Shown in pieces: positions 8,400 through 18,240 of a stretch of 45,067 nt of DNA (positions within the stretch are counted from its first letter, which is position 1; every line of letters begins with the position of its first letter). The position numbers and the translations under genes were made by a program. This DNA comes from Komagataeibacter melaceti. Lineage in GTDB: Bacteria; Pseudomonadota; Alphaproteobacteria; Acetobacterales; Acetobacteraceae. The stretch spans positions 1-45,067 of the forward strand of contig NZ_QUWV01000125.1 of NCBI RefSeq assembly GCF_003403295.1, given 5' to 3'. Under the pieces are notes generated by a model, which saw only the letters and a list, made by a program, of their open reading frames with translations, was not told the origin of the DNA and made no database searches.

Positions 8400-9004
8400 C
8401 AGATCACACTCATCAGATAGACAAAGGTGAAGACACAGATCCAGACGATGTCCAGAAAGTGCCAGAACAGGCTGAGGCAGGTCAGCTTACCGATCATGCG
8501 CTCGTTCAGCTCGGTCTTTCCCGCTGTCTGGAACAGCAGGACCGCCATCCACAGCAGGCCGCAGGTCACGTGCAGACCGTGTGTACCCACAAGCGTGAAG
8601 AAGGAGGACAGGAACGCACTGCGATCCGGGCCGTTACCTTCGGCAATCATGTGAGAGAACTCACGGATTTCCATGAAAAGGAAGCCCAGCCCCAGCAGGA
8701 AGGTCACCCCGAGCCAGGTCCGCATGGTGCTGACCTTGTTGTCGTGGGCGGCGATCATGCCGAAACCATAGGTAATGGAGCTCAGCAGCAGAATGGCGGT
8801 TTCAATGCCAACACCGGAAAGCTCGAATACTTCGTGGCCGGTCGGACCACCGGCGAACTGGTTGCGCATCACCGCGAACACTGCGAACAGCGAACCGAAG
8901 ATGATGCAGTCGGTCATCAGATACACCCAGAACCCGAACACCACAGGAGATTCGTGATGTTCGTCGTGTCCGTGGGCTGCATCAGCAGTAATGTTTTGCG
9001 CCAT
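8399..9004 (-). CDS. cyoC: Quinol oxidase subunit III
   Basis: A 201-residue, five-helix membrane subunit of the haem-copper oxidase III family. Typical segments are FGFWVYLMTDCIIFGSLFAVFAVM, GTHGLHVTCGLLWM and LFWHFLDIVWICVFTFVYLM. E. coli CyoC is 204 residues. It stabilises the oxidase and carries no redox centre. Its start overlaps the cyoB stop by one base (TAATG), so it is translationally coupled. Confidence 0.94.
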   Translation of the reverse strand: MAQNITADAAHGHDEHHESPVVFGFWVYLMTDCIIFGSLFAVFAVMRNQFAGGPTGHEVFELSGVGIETAILLLSSITYGFGMIAAHDNKVSTMRTWLGVTFLLGLGFLFMEIREFSHMIAEGNGPDRSAFLSSFFTLVGTHGLHVTCGLLWMAVLLFQTAGKTELNERMIGKLTCLSLFWHFLDIVWICVFTFVYLMSVI

Positions 9005-10998
9005 TATTCCGCTGCCTGTGCTGCCATAAGGTTACGGGAGTGCTCCTGTTCGATACGAACAATTTCGGAGACCGGCACATAGTAGTCGACGTCGTTATCG
9101 GCAGAGCGGGCAATCACCGTAGCGATGATACCGATCAGACCAACAGCGGCCAGCCACCAGATATACCAGATCGCACCGAAGCCAAGCACGAAGCTGAAGG
9201 CACCAATCAAGAAGCCGCATGCCGTGTTCTTGGGCATATGGATCGGCTTGTAGTCGCCACCAACCTTGCGGGTGTCGATGCCAGCTTCCTTGTCATGAGC
9301 AAAGGCATCCAGCTCATGCACGGTCGGCACGATAGCAAAGTTGTAGAACGGCGGCGGCGAAGAGGTGGACCATTCCAGAGTGCGAGCATTCCAGGGATCG
9401 CCCGTCAGGTCACGGTTTTCAGCCAGGTTACGGTCACGGATGGAGACATAGATCTGCGTGAGCTGGCAGACAACACCAAGCGCGATAAGCGCGGCACCGA
9501 ATGCGGAGATCAGCAGCCAGGGATGCCATTCCGGATTGTCGTAGTGGTTCATGCGGCGGGTCATGCCTTCGAAACCGACAACGTAGATCGGCATAAAGGC
9601 AAAGTAGAAACCAACCAGCCAGAACCAGAACGCCCGCTTGCCCCAGGCTTCATTCATCTTGAAGCCGAACGCCTTCGGGAACCAGAAGTTCATGGCAGCA
9701 ACGTAGCCGAAATACACACCACCGATAATCACGTTATGGAAGTGGGCAATAACGAACAGGCTGTTGTGCAGAACGAAGTCAGCAGCCGGGATCGCCAGCA
9801 TCACACCGGTCATACCACCGATGGAGAAGGTGATCATGAAGCCGATCACCCAGTACATGGTCGCGTGGAATTCGACACGCCCTTTGTACATCGTGAACAG
9901 CCAGTTGAAGATTTTCACCCCGGTCGGAACCGCGATGACCATCGTCATGATACCGAAGAACGTGTTCACGTTCGGGCCGGCACCCATGGTGAAGAAGTGG
10001 TGAGCCCACACGAGCAGCGACAGAACCATGATGGAAGCGGTCGCGTAGACCATGGTCTTGTAGCCGAACAGCGGCTTGCGGGAGAAGGTCTGCGTGATTT
10101 CGGAGAAGGCACCGAAGGCAGGCAGGACAAGAATGTACACTTCGGGATGGCCCCAGCCCCAGATCAGGCTCAGGTAGAGCATCTGGTTGCCGCCACCGTC
10201 ATTGGTGAAGAAGTGCATGCCAAGGTAACGATCAAGACCCAGCAGGGCGATCGCAACGGTCAGGATCGGGAAGGCCACCATGATCAGCACGGTCGTGCAG
10301 AAGATGGTCCAGGTGAACACAGGCATGCGCATGTAGGTCATGCCCGGCGCACGCATCTTCACGATGGTGGTGAAGAAGTTCACACCGGTCAGCAGCGTGC
10401 CCACACCAGACAGCTGGACTGCCCAGATGTAGTAGTCAACACCGACACCGGGGCTGAACTGCTGCTCGGACAGGGGCGGATATGCCAGCCAGCCGCACTG
10501 CGAGAACTCACCGATGAACAGGGAGACGTTGACCAGCAGGAAGCTGATAGTCGTCATCCAGAAGCTCAGCGTGTTCACGAAGGGGAAGGCCACGTCGCGC
10601 GCACCGATCTGCAGCGGCACCACGATGTTCATCAGACCCTGCATGAACGCCATGGCCATGAAGAAGATCATGATCGTGCCGTGGGCGGAGAAGATCTGGT
10701 CATAGTGGTGCGGCGGCAGGTAGCCGGGGTTACCGGCATAGGCCAGCGCAAGCTGGGAACGCATCATGATCGCGTCCGCAAAACCGCGGAACAGCGCCAC
10801 GAGCGCGACAACGATATACATGACACCAATGCGCTTGTGGTCGACCGAGGTCAGCCATTCACGCCACAGGTAGCCCCATTTACCGTAATAGGTGATGAGA
10901 CCGACAACGGCCAGGCCAGCAATGGCAGCACCGATGAAAGTCCCAACAAGGATCGGCACATCATAAGGAATGGCCGACAAAGTTAATTTGCCTAACAT
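9004..10998 (-). CDS. cyoB: Quinol oxidase subunit I (haem-copper catalytic subunit)
   Basis: The 664-residue catalytic subunit reduces oxygen to water and pumps protons. The low-spin haem ligand is in SAHGTI (His106). The binuclear centre residues are seen in [10 protein letters not shown] (His-Tyr pair), AHHFFTMG and HFHNVIIGG. The quinol-site residues of E. coli CyoB fall at the same numbers here (Arg71, Asp75, His98, Gln101), so the donor is quinol, not cytochrome c. In acetic acid bacteria the homologous operon is also named cyaBACD (cytochrome a1/ba) or cyoBACD; haem type cannot be read from sequence. Five bases separate it from cyoA. Confidence 0.96.
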   Translation of the reverse strand: MLGKLTLSAIPYDVPILVGTFIGAAIAGLAVVGLITYYGKWGYLWREWLTSVDHKRIGVMYIVVALVALFRGFADAIMMRSQLALAYAGNPGYLPPHHYDQIFSAHGTIMIFFMAMAFMQGLMNIVVPLQIGARDVAFPFVNTLSFWMTTISFLLVNVSLFIGEFSQCGWLAYPPLSEQQFSPGVGVDYYIWAVQLSGVGTLLTGVNFFTTIVKMRAPGMTYMRMPVFTWTIFCTTVLIMVAFPILTVAIALLGLDRYLGMHFFTNDGGGNQMLYLSLIWGWGHPEVYILVLPAFGAFSEITQTFSRKPLFGYKTMVYATASIMVLSLLVWAHHFFTMGAGPNVNTFFGIMTMVIAVPTGVKIFNWLFTMYKGRVEFHATMYWVIGFMITFSIGGMTGVMLAIPAADFVLHNSLFVIAHFHNVIIGGVYFGYVAAMNFWFPKAFGFKMNEAWGKRAFWFWLVGFYFAFMPIYVVGFEGMTRRMNHYDNPEWHPWLLISAFGAALIALGVVCQLTQIYVSIRDRNLAENRDLTGDPWNARTLEWSTSSPPPFYNFAIVPTVHELDAFAHDKEAGIDTRKVGGDYKPIHMPKNTACGFLIGAFSFVLGFGAIWYIWWLAAVGLIGIIATVIARSADNDVDYYVPVSEIVRIEQEHSRNLMAAQAAE

Positions 10999-11003
10999 CT
11001 GTC

Positions 11004-11930
11004 CTATTCCTTCATGTTCATGTCGGACATCGCGGACTGCTGCACATGCAGCATCTTGCCGGTGCTCTTATCCATGATCATGCCGTCGTTGTACTTGGCA
11101 ACGATCTCGTCAAAGAGACCCGCATCGACATGCGAGAAGTATTCAACCGGGTTGGCCTCGCTCGGCGCGGCCAGCTTGGGATAGCTTGCGCTGTCCAGCT
11201 GTTCGGAAGAAGCCTTAACCTTCTCGATCCACGCGCTGTACTGGTCCGCAGGCATGGCCAGCGCACGGAAACGCATGTCGGAGAAGCCACGACCGCTGAA
11301 GTTGGACGATTCACCCTGGAAATCACCCGCTTCGTTGGCGATGAGGTGCAGCTGTGTCTGCATCCCGGCCATGGCGTAGATCATCGTACCGAGCTGCGGG
11401 ATGAAGAAGGAGTTCATCACGGAGTCAGAGGTGATCCGGAAATCAACCGGCGTATTCACCGGCAGTGCGAGCTGGTTGACGGTTGCGATCCCTTCGTCCG
11501 GATAGACAAAGAGCCACTTCCAGTCCAGCGCCACAACATCGACATGAATTGGCTTGACGTTAGCTTCCGCTTCGAGAGGCTTGTACGGATCAAGCGAATG
11601 ACACGTCTGATAGGTCAGCACCGCCAGGAACAGAATGATCAGGCTGGGGATGGCCCAGATAACCACTTCGATCTTGTTGGAATGCGACCATTTCGGCAGG
11701 TATTCGGCCGATGTGTTGGACTGACGGTACTGCCATGCGAACAGCAGTGTCAGGATACATACCGGCACAACGACCAGCAGCATCGCGAACAGCGCCGTCA
11801 TGATCAGGTTCTTTTCCTGAAGACCGACTATGCCCTTGGGGTCGAGCGTATCCCACGTGCAGCCTGCTAACAGCACTGCCGAAGATAAGCTCACTAACTT
11901 CGTTAATCTTGGCAAGATTTTTTTCTTCAT
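11004..11930 (-). CDS. cyoA: Quinol oxidase subunit II, lipoprotein
   Basis: First gene of the operon, 308 residues from the ATG at 11930. That start has GAGG six bases upstream and begins MKKKILPRL, leading straight into a lipoprotein signal with lipobox LLAG-Cys; the upstream in-frame ATGs at 11954 and 11984 would add an unnatural extension. Two transmembrane helices follow, then the periplasmic cupredoxin domain ([32 protein letters not shown]). The CuA-binding cysteines of cytochrome c oxidases are absent, as expected for a quinol oxidase, and the characteristic [16 protein letters not shown] segment is present. Confidence 0.94.
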   Translation of the reverse strand: MKKKILPRLTKLVSLSSAVLLAGCTWDTLDPKGIVGLQEKNLIMTALFAMLLVVVPVCILTLLFAWQYRQSNTSAEYLPKWSHSNKIEVVIWAIPSLIILFLAVLTYQTCHSLDPYKPLEAEANVKPIHVDVVALDWKWLFVYPDEGIATVNQLALPVNTPVDFRITSDSVMNSFFIPQLGTMIYAMAGMQTQLHLIANEAGDFQGESSNFSGRGFSDMRFRALAMPADQYSAWIEKVKASSEQLDSASYPKLAAPSEANPVEYFSHVDAGLFDEIVAKYNDGMIMDKSTGKMLHVQQSAMSDMNMKE

Positions 11931-12494
11931 CTCACGCCTCGTTGGTTTCGACATCACCCTGTTTTGCTCACATCCTCGCTTCATCCACGGGCTTAGACAA
12001 CAACGGCTACGCTATACGCCCAACAGGGAAAATGCACCTGGCATCTCCCCGCATCCAGCGACATCGCGCCACGTCGACTCCCGAAAATGACAGGCGCCAC
12101 TTTCGGTTTGCATCCGTCATGAGTTAGTTGCCGACCGGCTGACCATGATTTTGATCAATACGGCCCGCCAGACCTTACGTAATCATTACTGTCAGGGCAG
12201 ATCGGACCATAAATCGCGATGCCGTCCTGTGTTCTGAAGCGCATGCTCTGTGCCGCTTACCCTTTCATATAGTTTTTCTATTCAAGGGTTATCCGACCTG
12301 AATGGCCTTATAGGCAAGCCTTCACATAATATTTCACAAAATTACAATGCTGCTGATTTATCTTCAAAAAACGGGGTTTTACAAGGCATTGCTTAACTGT
12401 CATGAACCTCACACTCCCGTCATCACATAATTTCATTGTGTGAATAAGTCTTATCTATTCCACCAGATCATCCACAAAATCAGCCTTTTCATGC
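11931..12494. promoter_or_regulatory. Long AT-rich upstream region of the cyo operon, no gene seen
   Basis: About 560 bases lie between the cyoA start and the terminator of the next leftward gene. The right half is clearly poorer in G and C than the flanks. I see no convincing coding frame, tRNA or known riboswitch. It must hold the cyo promoter. Palindromes include TTACGTAA (12176-12183), a TTGATCAA core near 12151-12158 and the repeat at 12424-12442. The length suggests complex control or a small RNA, which is inference. Confidence 0.5.
12424..12442. promoter_or_regulatory. Operator-like inverted repeat
   Basis: CACATAAT (12424-12431), three-base spacer, ATTGTGTG (12435-12442): an eight-base inverted repeat with a single mismatch, in the AT-rich region upstream of cyoA. 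It resembles a regulator binding site, but the regulator is unknown and the distance to cyoA is about 490 bases. Confidence 0.35.
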
Positions 12495-12523
12495 AAAAAG
12501 GGCCGCCGCTTTCGCGACGACCC
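12495..12523 (-). terminator. Rho-independent terminator of the Bax-inhibitor family gene
   Basis: Reading leftward, GGGTCGTCGC pairs with GCGGCGGCCC (ten pairs including two G-U) around a stable GAAA tetraloop, followed by five U residues (A tract 12495-12499). Confidence 0.92.
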
Positions 12524-12581
12524 TTCCTATTGCCAAAACAGTACCTTTCAGGTCTGCAATTTACAGGACTCCTGTCATCCC

Positions 12582-13361
12582 TCAGTCATTGCTGCTGTTA
12601 CGCACGCCCATGAACTGGAGCAGGAACTGAAACAGGTTGATGAAGTTGAGGTAGAGATTCAGCGCATCATAAACCGACCGCTTGGCCGCCTGGTCCGGCC
12701 CTTCGTAATAGGCGAACTGCTGGTAGGTGGCCTTGATCCGCTGGGTGTCGAACATGGTCAGGCCCACGAACAGCAGCACACCAACGGCGCTATAGACAAA
12801 ATACAGCCCCGGGCTGGCCAGGAACATGTTCACCACGCCAGCGATGATGAGACCGAACAGACCCATCATCAGAAAGGAACCGAAGCGGCTGAGGTCGGTA
12901 CGAGTCGTGTAACCCCATATCGACATGGTGCAGAACGTCGCCGCCGTGATGAAGAACACCCGCGTGACGGAAACGCCGGTGAACACCATGAAGATGTTGG
13001 ACATGCTTGCCCCCATCACGCCACAGAACAGCCAGAACAGTGTCTGGACCGTCTGTGTGGACAGCCGGTTCACGCCAAACGACATCACCATAACAAAGCC
13101 CAGCGGCGCGATCATGGCGAGCATGGCCAGACCCGTGGGCCGGATCGCCACCATGCCCGAAGCGGTGGGGACATGCTGGAAGAACAGCGCCTGCAGGCTG
13201 GTATTGGCGATCAGGTACGCAACCAGCCCGGTCAGCACCAGTCCCGATGCCATCCAGTTATAGACTCGCAACATATAGGCGCGCAGGCCCATATCGACGG
13301 AGCCTGCGGCACTCTCAACGGTGGGGCGGACGAAGCTCCGCGAATCAGGGCCAAAAGCCAT
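12582..13361 (-). CDS. Bax inhibitor-1/YccA family membrane protein
   Basis: A 259-residue protein with about seven transmembrane helices, beginning after a short polar N-terminus (MAFGPDSRSFVRP). Family features include LRVYNWMASGLVLTGLVAYL, the SMSNIFMVFTGVSVTRVFFITAATF segment, an internal DTQRIKATYQQF motif (TQ-I-K is typical) and the C-terminal ALNLYLNFINLFQFLLQFMG. The start at 13361 is chosen for an AAGGA site seven bases upstream; in-frame ATGs at 13394 and 13418 are weaker. These proteins are linked to calcium leak and stress tolerance; the bacterial role is poorly defined. It appears monocistronic, ending at its own terminator. Confidence 0.9.
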   Translation of the reverse strand: MAFGPDSRSFVRPTVESAAGSVDMGLRAYMLRVYNWMASGLVLTGLVAYLIANTSLQALFFQHVPTASGMVAIRPTGLAMLAMIAPLGFVMVMSFGVNRLSTQTVQTLFWLFCGVMGASMSNIFMVFTGVSVTRVFFITAATFCTMSIWGYTTRTDLSRFGSFLMMGLFGLIIAGVVNMFLASPGLYFVYSAVGVLLFVGLTMFDTQRIKATYQQFAYYEGPDQAAKRSVYDALNLYLNFINLFQFLLQFMGVRNSSND

Positions 13362-13559
13362 TGTTTTTCCTTCCTGCACATCTTTGACTGACATGCTTTT
13401 CCCTGAATGTGGGAACATACTAGAACACGTTCAAGAACCTCAGCGTGTCCAACACATTACAATACGGCAACATGCACAACGCGCATGAGGCCGAGTATAT
13501 ATACTGTACGCGCCGTATCATGACACATGCCGACGGCCCCCTTATTTCACAGGAACATC

Positions 13560-14108
13560 ATGCGTCTTTTTGTTGGTCTGGAATTACCGACTTCCCTGCG
13601 GCACGCCGTTGGTGAACTCCGGGGAAGCCTGCCTGATGTGGTGTGGTATCCCCCGGAATCCTACCACCTCACCCTGCATTTTATTGGTGAGATCACCCAG
13701 CGCCCCATGCTGGAGGACATTCATCATGCCCTGGCAGCGGTTCGCCCTGCCCTGCCCACCGTATCCCTGACCACGCCCGGCCTGTTCGAGTCCGAAACGC
13801 GGAACGGTCCGGATACCCTATGGGCTGGCGTTGCGGCCGATCCCGCGCTGGTGCAGTTGCAGCAGAAGATCCGCTCGGCCCTGAACCGGCTCCTGCCATC
13901 TTCCGCCAGACGTGGCCGCCGCTTCGTGCCGCACGTGACCCTTGGCCAGTCCCTGCGCACCGATCCTGACCAGCGGCAGCGCTGGTTGGCCACCCCCCTG
14001 CCCGCAACCGCCGGGGAGCAGGTCACGCACTTCACCCTGTTCCAGTCCCTGCGGAATACCGATGCGCCGCTTTACGAACCGCTGGAGCATTATCCGCTGA
14101 CATTCTGA
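13560..14108 (+). CDS. thpR: RNA 2',3'-cyclic phosphodiesterase
   Basis: A 182-residue member of the 2H phosphoesterase family, formerly called 2'-5' RNA ligase. The two catalytic HxTL motifs are HLTL (residues 36-39) and HVTL (125-128), and the N-terminus MRLFVGLELP is typical. It opens 2',3'-cyclic phosphate RNA ends. The ATG at 13560 has AGGA five bases upstream and fits the family start; an in-frame ATG at 13527 would add eleven residues. It stands alone, divergent from the Bax-inhibitor gene. Confidence 0.93.
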   Translation: MRLFVGLELPTSLRHAVGELRGSLPDVVWYPPESYHLTLHFIGEITQRPMLEDIHHALAAVRPALPTVSLTTPGLFESETRNGPDTLWAGVAADPALVQLQQKIRSALNRLLPSSARRGRRFVPHVTLGQSLRTDPDQRQRWLATPLPATAGEQVTHFTLFQSLRNTDAPLYEPLEHYPLTF

Positions 14109-14554
14109 TTCCCTGCATCGCGATACCGTTACGCAGGCGAGGATACCGGGCGCGTCGGAGCTGCTTATTTATATATTTTCTGAATAATAAAAATATATTT
14201 CCTGCCATTCATTGTGAACTGCTTGAAAAGCACATTTTGTCCGAATTCAGAAATTATCGTTTAATATCGGTGCCGTTTTTTCGGTTATCCGATTCATTGC
14301 TAATCTGACAACAACTTCACGTTCTTGTGATCTCGAACACTAAAATGTCAGGAGACGGGCGTACCAGCCTCGGTATGTTCGCATGAAACGGACTACCTGC
14401 TTTTTCCTCTGTTTACGGTCGGTTTCCTGTCTGGGTGGAAAACAGGCGCGACACGCGCTCCTTTCCCACCACAAACAGAAACCCGGCCCGGACAGAAAGT
14501 TGCGGCGGCGGCGTCCTGAATTCGAAACCGTTAGTTTTTCTGAGGACATCACAT
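14109..14554 (+). promoter_or_regulatory. adhA upstream and leader region
   Basis: A 446-base gap between thpR and adhA. The first part (14160-14340) is strongly AT-rich and includes an all-AT inverted repeat (14171-14179 with 14190-14198) and a TGCTT-GAA-AAGCA hairpin (about 14219-14231). The second part is GC-rich and contains the large stem-loop at 14421-14483. I could not fix a confident -35/-10 pair. The adhA ribosome site TGAGGA (14541-14546) lies at the end. No credible gene is present. Confidence 0.6.
14421..14483 (+). promoter_or_regulatory. Large stem-loop in the adhA leader
   Basis: An extended hairpin of roughly 25 base pairs. The outer arm GGTTTCCTGTCTG (14421-14433) pairs with CACAAACAGAAACC, the middle GGTGG-AAA pairs with TTT-CCCACC, and the tip is GCGCG-ACA-CGCGC (14446-14458). 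Only single-base bulges and a few mismatches interrupt it. No U tract follows, so it is not an obvious terminator. It lies about 60 bases before the adhA ribosome site and does not match a riboswitch class I recognise. Confidence 0.6.
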
Positions 14555-16774
14555 ATGATTTCTGCCGTTTTCGGAAAAAGACGTTCTCTGAGCAGAACGC
14601 TTACAGCCGGAACGATATGTGCGGCTCTCATCTCGGGCTATGCCACCATGGCATCTGCAGATGATGGGCAGGGCGCCACGGGGGAAGCGATCATCCATGC
14701 TGATGATCATCCCGGTGACTGGCTGACCTATGGCCGCACCTATTCTGAACAGCGCTACAGCCCGCTGGACCAGATCAATCGTTCCAATGTCGGAAACCTG
14801 AAGCTGGCCTGGTATCTGGATCTCGATACCAACCGTGGCCAGGAAGGCACGCCCCTGGTTGTTGATGGCGTCATGTACGCCACCACCAACTGGAGCATGA
14901 TGAAGGCCGTCGATGCCGCCACCGGCAAGCTGCTGTGGTCCTATGACCCGCGCGTGCCCGGCAACATCGCGGACAAGGGCTGCTGTGACACGGTCAACCG
15001 TGGCGCGGCCTACTGGAATGGCAAGGTCTTCTTCGGCACGTTCGACGGCCGCCTGATCGCGCTGGACGCCAAGACCGGCAAGCTGGTCTGGAGCGTCAAC
15101 ACCATTCCGCCCGAAGCCGAGCTGGGCAAGCAGCGTTCCTACACGGTCGATGGCGCACCGCGCGTGGCCAAGGGCCGCGTGATCATTGGTAACGGTGGCT
15201 CCGAATTCGGCGCGCGCGGCTTCGTCTCCGCGTTCGATGCCGAGACCGGCAAGCTGGACTGGCGCTTCTTCACGGTTCCGAACCCCAAGAACGAGCCTGA
15301 CCACGCCGCGTCCGACAGCGTGCTGATGAACAAGGCCTACCAGACCTGGAGCCCGACCGGCGCCTGGACCCGCCAGGGTGGCGGCGGCACGGTGTGGGAT
15401 TCCATCGTGTATGACCCCGTGAGCGACCTGGTCTATCTGGGTGTCGGCAACGGTTCGCCGTGGAACTACAAGTACCGTTCCGAAGGCAAGGGTGATAACC
15501 TGTTCCTGGGCAGCATCGTCGCGCTGAAGCCGGAAACCGGCGAGTACGTCTGGCATTTCCAGGAAACGCCGATGGACCAGTGGGACTTCACCTCTGTCCA
15601 GCAGATCATGACGCTTGACCTGCCGATCAATGGTGAGACCCGCCACGTCATCGTTCATGCACCGAAGAACGGCTTCTTCTACATCATCGATGCGAAGACC
15701 GGCGAGTTCATCTCGGGCAAGAACTACGTCTATGTGAACTGGGCCAGCGGCCTCGATCCCAAGACCGGCCGTCCGATCTATAACCCCGATGCGCTCTACA
15801 CGCTTACGGGCAAGGACTGGTACGGCATTCCGGGTGACCTTGGCGGCCATAACTTCGCGGCCATGGCGTTCAGCCCCAAGACGGGCCTCGTCTACATTCC
15901 CGCGCAGCAGGTTCCGTTCCTGTACACCAACCAGAAGGGTGGGTTCCTGCCGCATCCTGACAGCTGGAACCTTGGTCTGGACATGAACAAGGTCGGTATC
16001 CCCGACTCTCCGGAAGCCAAGCAGGCCTTCGTGAAGGACCTGAAGGGCTACCTCCTGGCCTGGGACCCACAGAAGCAGCAGGAAGCCTGGCGCGTGGACC
16101 ACAAGGGCCCGTGGAACGGCGGTATCCTGGCAACTGGCGGCGACCTGCTGTTCCAGGGCCTGGCGAACGGCGAATTCCATGCCTATGACGCGACGAACGG
16201 TTCCGACCTGTTCCACTTCGCGGCTGACAGCGGCATCATCGCTCCGCCCGTGACCTACCTTGCCAACGGCAAGCAGTATGTTGCGGTTGAAGTGGGCTGG
16301 GGCGGCATCTATCCGTTCTTCCTTGGTGGCCTTGCCCGCACCAGCGGCTGGACCGTCAACCACTCGCGCATCATTGCCTTCTCGCTTGATGGCAAGGCTG
16401 GCGAACTGCCCAAGCAGAACAACGAGGGCTTCCTCCCCGTCAAGCCGCCGGCACAGTTTGATGCCGCCCGCACGGATAACGGCTACTTCCAGTTCCAGAC
16501 GTATTGCGCCGCCTGCCATGGTGACAATGCCGAAGGTGGTGGTGTGCTGCCCGATCTGCGCTGGTCCGGCTCCATCCGCCACCAGGATGCGTTCTACAAT
16601 GTTGTTGGCCGCGGTGCGCTGACCGCCTATGGCATGGACCGCTTCGACAGCAACATGAACCCGAACGAGATTGAGGATATCCGTCAGTTCCTGATCAAGC
16701 GTGCGAACGAGACCTATCAGAGGGAAGTTGATGCCCGGAAGAACGCCGCCGGTATTCCCGAGCAGCTGCCGTAA
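14555..16774 (+). CDS. adhA: PQQ-dependent alcohol dehydrogenase, large quinohaem subunit
   Basis: A 739-residue periplasmic catalytic subunit of the membrane ADH complex that oxidises ethanol to acetaldehyde in vinegar bacteria. A signal peptide ends near ATMASA-DDGQ. The eight-bladed PQQ propeller follows, with tryptophan-docking repeats (DAKTGKLVW, DAETGKLDW), the adjacent-cysteine disulfide in DKGCCDTVNRG, and PQQ-pocket residues. The C-terminal cytochrome c domain has one haem site, CAACH (Cys651, Cys654, His655). The ATG at 14555 has TGAGGA eight bases upstream. The cytochrome subunit gene adhB follows directly. The small subunit gene (adhS) is not in the window. Confidence 0.97.
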   Translation: MISAVFGKRRSLSRTLTAGTICAALISGYATMASADDGQGATGEAIIHADDHPGDWLTYGRTYSEQRYSPLDQINRSNVGNLKLAWYLDLDTNRGQEGTPLVVDGVMYATTNWSMMKAVDAATGKLLWSYDPRVPGNIADKGCCDTVNRGAAYWNGKVFFGTFDGRLIALDAKTGKLVWSVNTIPPEAELGKQRSYTVDGAPRVAKGRVIIGNGGSEFGARGFVSAFDAETGKLDWRFFTVPNPKNEPDHAASDSVLMNKAYQTWSPTGAWTRQGGGGTVWDSIVYDPVSDLVYLGVGNGSPWNYKYRSEGKGDNLFLGSIVALKPETGEYVWHFQETPMDQWDFTSVQQIMTLDLPINGETRHVIVHAPKNGFFYIIDAKTGEFISGKNYVYVNWASGLDPKTGRPIYNPDALYTLTGKDWYGIPGDLGGHNFAAMAFSPKTGLVYIPAQQVPFLYTNQKGGFLPHPDSWNLGLDMNKVGIPDSPEAKQAFVKDLKGYLLAWDPQKQQEAWRVDHKGPWNGGILATGGDLLFQGLANGEFHAYDATNGSDLFHFAADSGIIAPPVTYLANGKQYVAVEVGWGGIYPFFLGGLARTSGWTVNHSRIIAFSLDGKAGELPKQNNEGFLPVKPPAQFDAARTDNGYFQFQTYCAACHGDNAEGGGVLPDLRWSGSIRHQDAFYNVVGRGALTAYGMDRFDSNMNPNEIEDIRQFLIKRANETYQREVDARKNAAGIPEQLP

Positions 16775-16825
16775 TCCCGGTTTTGACAATTTTTCGCATC
16801 AACGCGACGCATGATGGTGAACATA

Positions 16826-18232
16826 ATGATCAACAGGCTTAAGGTGACATTCAGCGCGGCAGCGTTTAGTCTGCTGGCAGGGACGGCATTGGCTCAGACG
16901 CCAAATGCCGACTCCGCGCTAGTCGAAAAAGGGGCATATGTCGCACGGCTGAGTGACTGCGTGGCGTGTCATACCGCGCTGCACGGTCAGGCCTATGCGG
17001 GCGGGCTCGAAATCAAGAGCCCGATCGGCACGATTTACTCCACGAACATCTCGCCGGACCCGACCTACGGTATCGGGCGCTACACCTTCGAAGAATTCGA
17101 CGAAGCCGTGCGCCATGGTATCCGCAAGGATGGCGCCACGCTGTATCCGGCAATGCCCTACCCCGCCTTCTCGCGCATGACGAAGGAGGACATGCAGGCC
17201 CTGTATGCCTACTTCATGCATGGCGTGAAGCCGGTGGCGCAGCCCAACAAGCAGCCGGAAATTTCCTGGCCGATGTCCATGCGCTGGCCGCTGGGCATCT
17301 GGCGTGCGCTGTTCTCGCCCGCACCCAAGGACTTTACCCCCGCCCCCGGCACCGACCCGCAGGTCGCACGTGGCGAATATCTGGTGACTGGCCCGGGCCA
17401 TTGCGGCGCGTGTCATACACCGCGTGGCTTCGCCATGCAGGAAAAGGCCCTGGATGCATCCGGTGGACCTGACTTCCTGGCCGGTGGCGCACCGATCGAC
17501 AACTGGGTTGCGCCGAGCCTGCGCAATGACCCGGTCGTGGGTCTGGGCCGCTGGAGCGAGGACGACATCTACCTGTTCCTGAAGTCGGGCCGTATCGACC
17601 ACTCCGCCGTGTTCGGTGGCATGGGCGATGTGGTGGCATGGAGCACCCAGTACTTCACCGATGACGATCTGCACGCCATGGCGAAGTACCTGAAGAGCCT
17701 GCCGCCGGTTCCGCCGTCACAGGGCAACTACACCTACGATCCGTCCACCGCGACCATGCTGGATTCGGGTAACACCGCCAGTGTTCCGGGTGCCGATACG
17801 TATGTGAAGGAATGCGCCATCTGTCACCGTAACGACGGTGGTGGTGTGGCCCGCATGTTCCCGCCGCTGGCTGGCAACCCGGTTGTCGTGACCGAGAACC
17901 CGACCTCGCTGGTGAACGTGGTTGCACATGGTGGCATCCTGCCGCCGAGCAACTGGGCGCCGTCCGCAGTCGCCATGCCGGGTTACAGCAAGTCGCTGTC
18001 CGCGCAGCAGATTGCCGATGTGGTCAACTTCATCCGCACAAGCTGGGGCAACAAGGCGCCGGGCACCGTCACCGCCGCCGACGTGACCAAGCTGCGCGAC
18101 ACGGGTGCGCCGGTTTCCAGCGCTGGCTGGAACAGCATCAGCAGTGGCTGGTCGGTATTCCTCCCGCAGCCTTACGGCGCGGGCTGGACCTTCGCACCGC
18201 AGACACACACGGGTCAGGACGCCGCGCAGTAA
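16826..18232 (+). CDS. adhB: Alcohol dehydrogenase triheme cytochrome c subunit
   Basis: A 468-residue, membrane-associated electron-transfer subunit that takes electrons from AdhA and reduces ubiquinone. Three haem c sites are visible: CVACH (residues 45-49), CGACH (193-197) and CAICH (330-334). A signal peptide (MINRLKVTF...AGTALA-QTP) precedes the mature Gln start. I chose the ATG at 16826, which matches the known Komagataeibacter N-terminus; an in-frame ATG at 16811 would add five residues. The C-terminus (FLPQPYGAGWTFAPQTHTGQDAAQ region) is the family's amphipathic membrane anchor. It lies about 50 bases after adhA, and a terminator follows. Confidence 0.97.
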   Translation: MINRLKVTFSAAAFSLLAGTALAQTPNADSALVEKGAYVARLSDCVACHTALHGQAYAGGLEIKSPIGTIYSTNISPDPTYGIGRYTFEEFDEAVRHGIRKDGATLYPAMPYPAFSRMTKEDMQALYAYFMHGVKPVAQPNKQPEISWPMSMRWPLGIWRALFSPAPKDFTPAPGTDPQVARGEYLVTGPGHCGACHTPRGFAMQEKALDASGGPDFLAGGAPIDNWVAPSLRNDPVVGLGRWSEDDIYLFLKSGRIDHSAVFGGMGDVVAWSTQYFTDDDLHAMAKYLKSLPPVPPSQGNYTYDPSTATMLDSGNTASVPGADTYVKECAICHRNDGGGVARMFPPLAGNPVVVTENPTSLVNVVAHGGILPPSNWAPSAVAMPGYSKSLSAQQIADVVNFIRTSWGNKAPGTVTAADVTKLRDTGAPVSSAGWNSISSGWSVFLPQPYGAGWTFAPQTHTGQDAAQ

Positions 18233-18240
18233 GGCGCGGG

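Noticed and set aside
9040-10986. A 648-codon open frame antisense to cyoB
   Set aside because: It mirrors the codon bias of a GC-rich gene, has odd His/Gln/Asp-rich composition and no domain; cyoB is certain from its catalytic residues.
12145-12165. FNR-type site near the TTGATCAA palindrome upstream of cyoA
   Set aside because: The FNR consensus needs a four-base gap between TTGAT and ATCAA; here the halves are fused, so the match fails.
14421-14483. adhA leader hairpin as a rho-independent terminator or known riboswitch
   Set aside because: No U tract follows, and I do not recognise any conserved riboswitch core.
14549-16789. A 746-codon open frame antisense to adhA
   Set aside because: adhA is unmistakable on the plus strand; the antisense frame shows no recognisable motif and covers the adhA ribosome site.
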